From Paraburkholderia nodosa DSM 21604 (GTDB lineage Bacteria > Pseudomonadota > Gammaproteobacteria > Burkholderiales > Burkholderiaceae), in assembly GCF_000519185.1 (NCBI RefSeq), contig NZ_JAFA01000022.1:36223-100222 (forward strand): a DNA stretch of 64,000 nucleotides, in the 5' to 3' direction. The notes beneath the pieces are model-generated. The model saw only the letters and a program-made list of their open reading frames with translations, was not told the origin of the DNA and searched no databases. Positions 44,117-51,887 of the stretch are shown here, one piece after another. Numbering within the stretch: the first letter of the stretch is position 1; each line of letters starts with the position of its first letter. A program made the position numbers and the translations under genes.

Positions 44117-44388
44117 GCGCGCGGTTCTACGGACACGTCGGTGATGGTAATCTGCATATCGTCGCGTGTGTGCCGGGCATGTCGCCGCAGCCGAAGGAGG
44201 CGATCAACGAGATCGTTTATACGAATGTGCGCCGCTTCGGCGGAACGATCTCCGCCGAGCACGGCATTGGTCTGACGAAGAAGCCGTGGCTGCCCCATAC
44301 GCGCAGCGAAGCCGAGATCGAACTGATGCGCCGCATCGAGCAGGCGCTCGATCCCGATGGACTGCTCAATCCCGGAAAGGTCCTGTGA
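44117..44388 (+). pseudogene. C-terminal fragment of an FAD-linked oxidase (GlcD/D-lactate dehydrogenase type)
   Basis: The last 90 or so residues of a glycolate oxidase/D-lactate dehydrogenase-type flavoprotein are present: FYGHVGDGNLHIVACVPG, then FGGTISAEHGIGLTKKPWLP and ALDPDGLLNPGKVL at the C-terminus. The upstream four fifths are missing and replaced by IS3 remnants. The fragment is not expected to be functional. It ends 26 bp before the stop of the convergent LysR gene. Confidence 0.85.
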
Positions 44389-44413
44389 GGCGCGCTGCGC
44401 TGCGGCGCGGCTG

Positions 44414-45385
44414 CTAATCCAGCACGATGCCCGTCTGTCTGAGGGCATCGCGCAAGCCGAGCCCAGGATACTTGCTCTCGACCACGCGCATGTCGCTGCG
44501 CGTTTCCTCGATGAGCCAGTCGCGCACATCGGCGACGATGGGCCGAAGCGGCCGGTTGGGAGGCGTGAGCAGGCAGCAGCGCCGGCTCGTCACGAGCAGT
44601 TCCTGTTCAGCGGGCACGAGCGCGCCTTGCGCGAGCCAGTGCGATGTCACGGTCAGCCAGCCGAGCGCAATGCCCTGGCCGAGCAGCGCGGCCTGCACCA
44701 CGATGGCGTAGTCGTTGAAGCTCAACATGCTCTGCGCATGCCGCCGCTTCGAGGCGAAGGCCTGAAAGCGCTCGTGCCAGCCGCGCTCCTCGTCGTCCAT
44801 GATGATGACCGTGTCGCCATACTCGCGGCCCGCATCGCTCATCGCATGCTCGTGATACCGCGCGTTGCATACCGGGAGCAGCGTTTCCGGCATCAGCAGC
44901 ACGGCGTTCTCGTCGATCTCTTCGTCGTGCACGAAGCGCATGCCGAGATCGACGTCGACGAGCGGGCCGCCAATGCGCCCCGATATCAATTGAAACCGCA
45001 GGTCAACTGAAGGAAACGCCTGATGCAGTCGGCTCATGCGCGGCATGAGCCAGTGCGTGGTGAAGCCGGTGGATACCGAGAGCGTGACGGTCTCCACGCC
45101 GGTCGCGCGCGCTTCGATCTCGCGTATTGCACTCTCGATACCGCTGAAGCCTTCGGATATCTTGGTGTAGAGAATCTTGCCGTTGTCGGTCAGCTCGATG
45201 CCGCCGCGCACCCGTTCGAATAACTTCACACCAATGTGATCTTCCATGCGCGCCAGCATGCGGCTCACGGCGGGCTGACTCACATAGAGTTCCTGCGCCG
45301 CGCGCGTGAAGTTTCCGCATCGTGCGGCCGCTTCGAACACGAACAGCGCGTTGGCGCTCGGCAATTTCCTGCGAAGGTTTGGCAT
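44414..45385 (-). CDS. LysR family regulator of cluster B
   Basis: A 323-residue LysR-type regulator. The N-terminal helix-turn-helix is in ALFVFEAAARCGNFTRAAQE and LYVSQPAVSRMLARMEDHIG, followed by LFERVRGG and a long effector domain. The style (GcvA-like, LPSANAL start) is common for regulators of amino acid catabolism. It is divergent from the polyamine-type transporter operon, and the shared 17-bp dyad covers its own start codon, so autorepression is expected. A second copy of the promoter lies in front of the distant binding-protein gene. Confidence 0.94.
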   Translation of the reverse strand: MPNLRRKLPSANALFVFEAAARCGNFTRAAQELYVSQPAVSRMLARMEDHIGVKLFERVRGGIELTDNGKILYTKISEGFSGIESAIREIEARATGVETVTLSVSTGFTTHWLMPRMSRLHQAFPSVDLRFQLISGRIGGPLVDVDLGMRFVHDEEIDENAVLLMPETLLPVCNARYHEHAMSDAGREYGDTVIIMDDEERGWHERFQAFASKRRHAQSMLSFNDYAIVVQAALLGQGIALGWLTVTSHWLAQGALVPAEQELLVTSRRCCLLTPPNRPLRPIVADVRDWLIEETRSDMRVVESKYPGLGLRDALRQTGIVLD

Positions 45386-45449
45386 GACCTGATGTTATGC
45401 CTCATCCAACAATTTTGGAATTGCCGCCAAAAAGATCGCGCCTTATATT
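45383..45449 (+). promoter_or_regulatory. LysR-regulated promoter of the ABC-HAD-DAO operon
   Basis: The dyad CATGACCTGATGTTATG (45383-45399, of the LysR T-N11-A form) is followed by 6 bp, then CCAACAATTTTGGAATTGCCGCC (45406-45428). This includes -35 TTGCCG (45421-45426), 17 bp before -10 TATATT (45444-45449). The same architecture with identical spacing occurs at 54868-54802 on the minus strand. Confidence 0.8.
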
Positions 45450-45485
45450 TTTTCCAACTGATGCTTTGACCGTGAGAGCCACACC

Positions 45486-46562
45486 ATGGATAAACGTGAT
45501 AAAACCGGAGTGTCAATCAGGGGTGCTACCAGGCGCTATGGCGCTGTGACAGCGCTCGACGATGTCTCGCTCGATATCGCGCCGGGTGAGTTCGTCTCGC
45601 TGCTCGGCCCGTCGGGATCGGGCAAAACAACGTTGCTCGGCATTCTGGGCGGATTCGTTCAGCCGAGTTCGGGCAGCGTGTGGGTTGGCGAACGAGACAT
45701 TACATTTGAGCCGCCGCACAAGCGCAATATCGGTATCGTGTTTCAGAACTACGCGCTGTTTCCGCACATGACGGTGGGGGAAAACGTGGCGTTCTCGCTG
45801 CGCGCGCGGCGCGAGCCGAAGGCGACGTGGGCTAAGCGTGTTGCCGACGCGCTCGCCATGGTCGAGCTCAAGGGCTATGAAAGCCGCAGCGTGCATCAGC
45901 TTTCGGGCGGGCAGAAGCAGCGCGTCGCGCTGGCGCGCGCCATAGTGTTCCAGCCGCAGCTCATTCTGATGGACGAGCCGCTCTCCGCGCTCGACAAGCA
46001 ACTGCGCGAGACCATGCAGATCGAGCTGCGCAGGCTGCATCGGCAGCTCGGCGCGACCATCGTCAACGTCACGCACGATCAGCGCGAAGCGCTCACCATG
46101 AGCGATCGTGTGGCAGTGCTAAAGGATGGCAAGCTCGTCCAGATCGACACGCCCGAGCGCCTTTACGATCGCCCGTGCGATGCCTTCGTGGCCAGCTTCA
46201 TCGGCGAGGCGACGCTGCTCGACGTGAGCCGCGCAGGCGACAATGCCGTGCGCCTGGGCAACACGCTCCTGCGTACCGCCCACCCCTTGCCGCGTGGCGA
46301 CAAACTCCTGCTCGCCGTACAAACCGAGAAACTGGTCATCGACGGCGAGAGCCGTCATGCCGAAGCCAACCGCCTGTCGTGCCGGGTAACAGAAGTGCTG
46401 TATCAGGGCGAGAGCCTGCGCGTGTTCGCGTCGCTTGCCGACGGCACCGCAATCAGCCTCAGGCAGCCGGGCGGCCACGACGCGCGGCAACGCATTCCCG
46501 AGCCGGGCGCAGCCATGACCGTTGCGCTCGATCCGCAGGACACCATCGTCGTACCCGCATAA
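45486..46562 (+). CDS. ABC transporter ATPase, PotA type
   Basis: A 358-residue ATPase of the spermidine/putrescine-type importer family. Walker A is LLGPSGSGKTTLLGILGG, the signature is HQLSGGQKQRVALARAI and Walker B is LILMDEPLSALDKQ. A C-terminal TOBE regulatory domain follows from about residue 275. It starts the plus-strand operon of cluster B, 37 bp after the -10 of the LysR-type promoter. The two permease genes are four and five genes... specifically after the HAD and DAO genes, an unusual split of transporter subunits around enzymes. Confidence 0.93.
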   Translation: MDKRDKTGVSIRGATRRYGAVTALDDVSLDIAPGEFVSLLGPSGSGKTTLLGILGGFVQPSSGSVWVGERDITFEPPHKRNIGIVFQNYALFPHMTVGENVAFSLRARREPKATWAKRVADALAMVELKGYESRSVHQLSGGQKQRVALARAIVFQPQLILMDEPLSALDKQLRETMQIELRRLHRQLGATIVNVTHDQREALTMSDRVAVLKDGKLVQIDTPERLYDRPCDAFVASFIGEATLLDVSRAGDNAVRLGNTLLRTAHPLPRGDKLLLAVQTEKLVIDGESRHAEANRLSCRVTEVLYQGESLRVFASLADGTAISLRQPGGHDARQRIPEPGAAMTVALDPQDTIVVPA

Positions 46563-46632
46563 GTTCATTCCCCGCCTGTGCACGGGCGATTTCGACGCAA
46601 ACGCAGATACGCAACCCGTAGAGGATGAAGCA

Positions 46633-47346
46633 ATGAAGCTCACCGATTTCAAGGTCCTGACGTTCGATGTCGTCGGCACGCTGATCAACTTCGAGGCGGG
46701 CGTGCTCGGCTCCGTGCGCCGCCTTGGCGGTCCGAAGGCGCAAGACCTGACCGACGACCAGATCTTCGGTCCGTACATGGAAGGCCGCGCGAAGTTCTAT
46801 GGCCGCTCCAGCCATGAAATGGCGAACGTCTACCTGCATCTCGCGAAGAAGCTCGGCCTGCCCGACAGCCCCGAGTGCGCGGCGGCGTTCCAGCGCGACG
46901 TGCTCGACTGGCCCGCGTTCGAGGACTCCGTCGCCGCATTGAAGCGCCTGCGCAAGCACTTTCGCCTCGTCGCGATGACCAACGCGGACCGCGTCGCGCT
47001 TTCGGCCTACGCCCACACGCTCGGCGACCCGTTCGACGACACCGTATGCTGCGATGAAACCGGCGTCGCCAAGCCCGACCCGCAATTCTTCGCCTATAAC
47101 TGCGGACGCCAGGCGGCCTTCGGCTACAAGTTCAGCGAGATTCTGCACACGGCGCAAAGCCAGTATCACGACATCGGCATCGCGACGAAACTCGGCTACT
47201 CGACGTGCTGGATCGAGCGTCGTCAGGGCATGAAGGGCTACGGCGCCACACCCACGCCGGAAAGCTTCACCACGCCGACCTGGAAGTTCGCGACGCTCGC
47301 CGGCCTCGCGGACGCCGTGGACGACGAGCTGCGCGCCGCAGCCTGA
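46633..47346 (+). CDS. HAD hydrolase, 2-haloacid dehalogenase-like (cluster B)
   Basis: A 237-residue HAD-superfamily protein. The nucleophile motif is LTFDVVGTLINF, motif II is LVAMTNADRVALS, the lysine is in GVAKPDPQFF, and motif IV is HTAQSQYHDIGIATKLGYS. The AQSxYHD version is common in HAD proteins of amine-catabolic operons and lacks the SSNAWD of true haloacid dehalogenases. Start at ATG 46633 (MKLTDFKVLTFD). The DAO gene begins 2 bp after its stop. Together with the 24372-25040 gene it forms the second HAD-DAO pair in this window. Its substrate is unknown. Confidence 0.88.
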   Translation: MKLTDFKVLTFDVVGTLINFEAGVLGSVRRLGGPKAQDLTDDQIFGPYMEGRAKFYGRSSHEMANVYLHLAKKLGLPDSPECAAAFQRDVLDWPAFEDSVAALKRLRKHFRLVAMTNADRVALSAYAHTLGDPFDDTVCCDETGVAKPDPQFFAYNCGRQAAFGYKFSEILHTAQSQYHDIGIATKLGYSTCWIERRQGMKGYGATPTPESFTTPTWKFATLAGLADAVDDELRAAA

Positions 47347-47348
47347 CG

Positions 47349-48683
47349 ATGCGCGCGCCGACGAACTTACCGCGCCCGCATGCCGCATCGCTGTGGCGGG
47401 CGATGGCCGGCCGCGTGCCGACCATGGACGCGCCGGTCAGCACCGGCGCGCCGCTCGCCCGCGATCTCGACGTGGAAGTGGCGATCATCGGCGCGGGCTA
47501 TTCGGGGCTGAGCGCCGCCCATGCGCTGCAACAGCGCGGCGTGGACTGCGTAGTGCTCGACGCGAATCCGATTGGCTGGGGCGCGAGCGGGCGCAACGGC
47601 GGCGTGGTGTCGTCGAAGTTCCGCCTCTCGTTCCCGTCGATCGCAAGCTCGCACGGGCTCGACGTCGCCATACGAATGCACCGGCTCGCGCATGACGGTG
47701 TGCGCGCGGTGCAGTCCCTGATCGACGAGTTCAACCTCGAACGCGCGCGCTTCGAACATACTGGCAGCCTGCGTTGCGCGCATACCGAGCGCGCGCTGGC
47801 ATCGATCTGCGCAGAAGCCGACTGGGTGCGCAACACGCTCAAGGACACCTCGATGAGCGTACTCACGCGGGCGCAGATCGAGCACGAAACGGGATCGAAG
47901 GGTTTCGTCGGCGGTGTGCTGAGCGCCGATGCGGGCACCATCCTGCCGCTCGAATACGTGCGCGGCCTCGCGGCGGGCGTCACGGCGCGCGGCGTGCCGG
48001 TCTACGAGTCGACGCCGGTCATCGACATGCAGCGCGCCGACAACGCCCGCGTGCTGCTGCGCGCGCCAGGCGGGGCGGTGCGCGCGAAGCAGGTGATCGT
48101 TGCGACCAACGCGTATTCGAACCTGACCGATGCGACCTCGCAGTACCATCGCGAACTCGTGCCGTTCAGAAGCGCGATGATCGCCACCGCGTCGCTGCCG
48201 CCCGAACTCGACGCGCGCCTGATGGTCAACGGCCGCAGCTACACCGAAACGCGCCGTATGATGAAGTGGTTCCGCAAAGTCGATGGCCGCATGCTGTTCG
48301 GCGGCCGCGACGCGTTCGGCAAGGAAGGGGAGCTGACTGGCTTCGACGCGCTGCAACGCGCAATGGTCGCGCTCTTTCCCGACCTCGCGCACGTGCCCGT
48401 GCAGTACCGCTGGTCGGGCTATGTCGGCATGACGTTCAACGCACTGCCGCACATGGGGCGCAGCGACGACAGGACCACGTTCTGCCTCGGCTACAACGGC
48501 GCGGGGGTAGCGATGGCGAGCCTCATCGGCCAGCACGCGGCGGCGCTCGCGCTGGGCGAAAAGCCGGAGCTGGCCATGCTCGCGCAGGAGGGGCTTCGGC
48601 CCGTGCCATTTCACGCGCTGCGCGCGCCGGGCGTCAGGCTCGTCGCTGCGTGGTATCAGTTTCTCGACGCCGTGGGTGCATGA
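47349..48683 (+). CDS. FAD-dependent amine oxidase, PuuB/DAO type (cluster B)
   Basis: A 444-residue DAO-family flavoprotein similar to gamma-glutamylputrescine oxidase. The N-terminal SLWRAMAGRVPTMDAPV segment precedes the FAD fold (DVEVAIIGAGYSGLSAAHAL, GWGASGRNGGVVSSKF). The C-terminal contact is TTFCLGYNGAGVAMASLIG. Start at ATG 47349; an open frame extending upstream overlaps the HAD gene in another frame. It should oxidise an imported amine to an aldehyde handled by the aldehyde dehydrogenase at 50419. The permease gene starts directly at its stop. Confidence 0.92.
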   Translation: MRAPTNLPRPHAASLWRAMAGRVPTMDAPVSTGAPLARDLDVEVAIIGAGYSGLSAAHALQQRGVDCVVLDANPIGWGASGRNGGVVSSKFRLSFPSIASSHGLDVAIRMHRLAHDGVRAVQSLIDEFNLERARFEHTGSLRCAHTERALASICAEADWVRNTLKDTSMSVLTRAQIEHETGSKGFVGGVLSADAGTILPLEYVRGLAAGVTARGVPVYESTPVIDMQRADNARVLLRAPGGAVRAKQVIVATNAYSNLTDATSQYHRELVPFRSAMIATASLPPELDARLMVNGRSYTETRRMMKWFRKVDGRMLFGGRDAFGKEGELTGFDALQRAMVALFPDLAHVPVQYRWSGYVGMTFNALPHMGRSDDRTTFCLGYNGAGVAMASLIGQHAAALALGEKPELAMLAQEGLRPVPFHALRAPGVRLVAAWYQFLDAVGA

Positions 48684-49592
48684 ATGACAACAGCCAAACG
48701 GATGTTTCAAGACCCGACCATGCTTCACGCCACCACCATCGATCCCGCCGTGCGTCACCAGCGTCGCGAAGATCGCACGATGTTGCTGCTGATGGTGCCG
48801 GCCCTGCTGACGATCGTGGTGTTGCTGGTGGTGCCGCTCGCGTGGCTCTCGTGGCAGTCCATCTATCACGACGGCGCCTTCACGCTGGTCAATTATCGAC
48901 GCGTGTTCACGGGGGCTTATCTCGACACCTTCTTGCTCACGTTCAAGCTCAGCTTCATCGTGACAGCCGTGACCTTGCTGCTCGGCTATCCGGTGGCGTA
49001 TTTCGCGGCTTCCATCCCGCCGCGCTGGAGCGCGCTCGTGCTCGGCATGATCATCCTGCCGTTCTGGACCAGCGTGCTCGTGCGCACCTATGCCTGGCTC
49101 GTGCTGTTGCAGCGCACCGGCCTCATCAACAAGGCGCTGCTCGGCATGGGCCTGATCGACCGGCCGTTGCAGCTTTCATACAACCAGTTCGGCACGGTCA
49201 TTGCGATGGTGCATATCCTGTTGCCCTTCATGGTGCTGCCGCTCTATTCGGCCATGCAGAAGATTCCCGCGAACCTCTCGCAAGCGGGCGCGAGCCTCGG
49301 CGGCTCGCCGCTGCATGTGTTCCTGCGCGTGTTCCTGCCGTTGTCGATGAGCGGCGTGCTTGCGGGCGTGACGCTCGTGTTCGTGCTGTGCCTCGGCTTC
49401 TACATCACGCCTGAGCTGATGGGCGGCGGCAAGTCGATGATGGTGTCGATGATCGTCAGCCGCAACGTCGAGATCTACAACAGCTGGGGCGCGGCGAGTT
49501 CGGTGAGCGTGGTGTTGCTGATCTGCGTGTTCGCGATCTTCTATGCGGTGAGCCGCGTGATTCCGCTCGAAAAGACGCTGGGAGCCAAGTGA
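48684..49592 (+). CDS. ABC transporter permease, PotB type
   Basis: A 302-residue membrane subunit of a polyamine-type importer with six hydrophobic segments, the first near residue 33 (MLLLMVPALLTIVVLLVVPL). The coupling loop is in LSQAGASLGGSPLHVFLRVF. The start may be the ATG at 48684 or the one at 48720; the first is immediately after the DAO stop and fits tight coupling. It overlaps the next permease start region. Confidence 0.92.
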   Translation: MTTAKRMFQDPTMLHATTIDPAVRHQRREDRTMLLLMVPALLTIVVLLVVPLAWLSWQSIYHDGAFTLVNYRRVFTGAYLDTFLLTFKLSFIVTAVTLLLGYPVAYFAASIPPRWSALVLGMIILPFWTSVLVRTYAWLVLLQRTGLINKALLGMGLIDRPLQLSYNQFGTVIAMVHILLPFMVLPLYSAMQKIPANLSQAGASLGGSPLHVFLRVFLPLSMSGVLAGVTLVFVLCLGFYITPELMGGGKSMMVSMIVSRNVEIYNSWGAASSVSVVLLICVFAIFYAVSRVIPLEKTLGAK

Positions 49593-50398
49593 TGCAGATG
49601 AGTAGCCAACTTTCGTTCGGGCGCGTGACGCTGGGCGCCTCGGTGATGCTGATCCTCGCGTTCCTGATGGTGCCGGTGATCATCGTCGTGCCGCTGTCGT
49701 TCTCCGACGCGCGCTTTCTGACCTTCCCGCCGCCCGGCTATTCGCTGCGCTGGTATCACGCGTTTTTCGACAACCCCGAGTGGATCGCGGCGGCGCGAAC
49801 GACCTTCATTGCCGCGACGTCCGCCGCGCTGCTCGCCACGCCGCTCGGCATCATGGCCGCTTACGGCATTCAGAACGGCTCGCACTGGTCGATGCGCTAC
49901 ATGCGCACGCTGCTGATGCTGCCGCTGATGGTGCCGATCATCATCGTGGCCGTGGGCGTGTTTTTCGTCTACACGCAGGCGGGCTATGTGAACACGCTCA
50001 GCGGCCTGATCGTCGCCGACACCATGCTCGGCCTGCCTTACGTGCTGATTTCCGTTGGCGCGGATCTGCGCACCTTCGACCGCACCCAGGAAATGGTCGC
50101 GCGCAGCCTCGGCATGAACCGCCTGCGGGCCTTCATGACGGTGACGCTGCCGCAGATCAAGGCAAGCGTGATCTCGGCCATGGTCTTCGTTTTCATTCAG
50201 GCGCTCGATGAAACCGTCGTCGCGCTGTTCGTCTCGGGCGGCAGCAACCAGACGCTCACGCGGCGCATGTTCGTCACCCTGCGCGACGAGATCGACCCGA
50301 CCATCGCCGCGATCAGCACGATGCTCACGGCCATTACGCTGTGCCTCGTGCTGATCGTCGTCGTGAGCAGGCGCTCATCGGCGGCGGCGGCGGCCTGA
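49592..50398 (+). CDS. ABC transporter permease, PotC type
   Basis: A 268-residue second permease. It has LGASVMLILAFLMVPVIIVV as its first helix, the family motif YSLRWYHAFFDNPEWIAAAR, and the coupling loop EMVARSLGMNRLRAFMTVTL. I prefer the ATG at 49592, whose A is shared with the upstream stop (GTGATG); a GTG 3 bp earlier is also possible. It is followed 20 bp later by the aldehyde dehydrogenase. The binding protein for this importer is encoded 4 kb away on the other strand. Confidence 0.92.
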   Translation: MQMSSQLSFGRVTLGASVMLILAFLMVPVIIVVPLSFSDARFLTFPPPGYSLRWYHAFFDNPEWIAAARTTFIAATSAALLATPLGIMAAYGIQNGSHWSMRYMRTLLMLPLMVPIIIVAVGVFFVYTQAGYVNTLSGLIVADTMLGLPYVLISVGADLRTFDRTQEMVARSLGMNRLRAFMTVTLPQIKASVISAMVFVFIQALDETVVALFVSGGSNQTLTRRMFVTLRDEIDPTIAAISTMLTAITLCLVLIVVVSRRSSAAAAA

Positions 50399-50418
50399 CT
50401 CTCCTGGAGTGAACCTTT

Positions 50419-51846
50419 ATGCAGCATATGCAGCAGTTCTATATCGACGGCGAGTGGGTCGAGCCTTCGGGAGCGAGGCGGCTGGCCGTGATCGACCCTG
50501 GCACGGAGGAGTCGCTAGGCGAGGTCGCGCTCGGCGACACGCGCGACGTCGACCGCGCGGTTGCCGCGGCACGGCGTGCGTTCACCACCTTCTCGCAAAC
50601 GCACGTGCAGGAGCGCGTTGCGTTGCTCGAACGCGTACTCGCCATCTATCTCGACCGTTATGACGAGATGGCTGCGGTCATCTCACGCGAGATCGGCGCG
50701 CCGGCGCAGTTGTCGCGCGCGTGGCAGGCAGCGCTAGGCAAACGTCATCTGGAGGAAACGCTGCGCGCCTGCGCGCAGTTTCGCTGGCAACGGCTCAAGG
50801 GCACGACGCTCGTTAATCACGAGCCGGTGGGCGTGGCCGCGCTCATCACGCCCTGGAACTGGCCGATCAACCAGATCGTCTGCAAGGTGGCGCCCGCGCT
50901 CGCCGCGGGCTGCACGATGGTGCTCAAGCCGAGCGAAGTGTCGCCGATGAACGCGCTTTTGTTCGCCGGAATCGTCGATGCGGCCGGCGTGCCCAAAGGG
51001 GTATTCAATCTCGTGAATGGCGATGGCCCGACCGTCGGCGCGGCGCTCGCGGCGCATCCCGGGGTCGACATGGTGTCCTTCACGGGTTCCACGCGTGCGG
51101 GTGTCGAGATTGCCCGGCTCGCGGCGCCAACGGTCAAGCGCGTGCATCAGGAGCTGGGCGGCAAGTCGGCCAACATCCTGCTCGACGATGTCGATTTCGA
51201 AGCGGCGGTGACGTCGGGCGTGCTTTCGTGCTTCAGCAACAGCGTCCAGTCGTGCAATGCGCCCACGCGCATGCTGGTGCCGGCCTCGCGTCACGACGAA
51301 GCGGCGCAGATTGCCGCGCGCGTCGCCCGTGCGCAGCGCGTAGGACCGGCTGACGGCCCCGACACCACCATGGGCCCCGTCGTCAGCGACGTGCAGTACG
51401 GACGCGTGCAGCGGCTCATCGAGATCGGCGTCGAGGAGGGCGCCACGCTAGTCGCGGGCGGCCCTGGCAAGCCCGATGGCCTCGAGCGCGGCTACTTCGT
51501 CAAGCCAACCGTGTTCGCCAACGTGACTCCTTCAATGACCATTGCGCGAGAGGAGATCTTCGGGCCGGTGCTGGCGATCATGCCGTATCGAGACGAGGCG
51601 CAAGCCGTGGCGATCGCCAACGACACGCCGTTCGGGCTGGCCGCATACGTGCAGTCGAAGGATCGGGAGCGCGCGCGGCGCGTGGCCCTGCAAATGCGCG
51701 CAGGAAGCGTGTACGTGAACTATCCGGCGTGGGATCCGTCATCGCCATTTGGCGGCTACAAGCAGTCTGGCAACGGGCGCGAGTACGGCGAGTGGGGCCT
51801 GGAGGCGTTTCTGGAGGTCAAGGGGATCGTGGGCTACGGCGAGTGA
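50419..51846 (+). CDS. NAD(P)-dependent aldehyde dehydrogenase (cluster B)
   Basis: A 475-residue aldehyde dehydrogenase. Motifs are ALITPWNWPINQIVCKVAPA, FTGSTRAGVEI, the base Glu in QELGGKSANILLDDVD and the catalytic Cys in SVQSCNAPTRML. It ends GGYKQSGNGREYGEWGLEAF. Two in-frame ATGs (50419, 50425) are near a weak AGTG site. It is the last gene of the plus-strand operon of cluster B and convergent with the GMC oxidoreductase. It likely oxidises the aldehyde product of the DAO enzyme. Confidence 0.93.
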   Translation: MQHMQQFYIDGEWVEPSGARRLAVIDPGTEESLGEVALGDTRDVDRAVAAARRAFTTFSQTHVQERVALLERVLAIYLDRYDEMAAVISREIGAPAQLSRAWQAALGKRHLEETLRACAQFRWQRLKGTTLVNHEPVGVAALITPWNWPINQIVCKVAPALAAGCTMVLKPSEVSPMNALLFAGIVDAAGVPKGVFNLVNGDGPTVGAALAAHPGVDMVSFTGSTRAGVEIARLAAPTVKRVHQELGGKSANILLDDVDFEAAVTSGVLSCFSNSVQSCNAPTRMLVPASRHDEAAQIAARVARAQRVGPADGPDTTMGPVVSDVQYGRVQRLIEIGVEEGATLVAGGPGKPDGLERGYFVKPTVFANVTPSMTIAREEIFGPVLAIMPYRDEAQAVAIANDTPFGLAAYVQSKDRERARRVALQMRAGSVYVNYPAWDPSSPFGGYKQSGNGREYGEWGLEAFLEVKGIVGYGE

Positions 51847-51887
51847 TACGCCGGCAATGTCACAGCACGTCACCGCGCGCCACGGCC

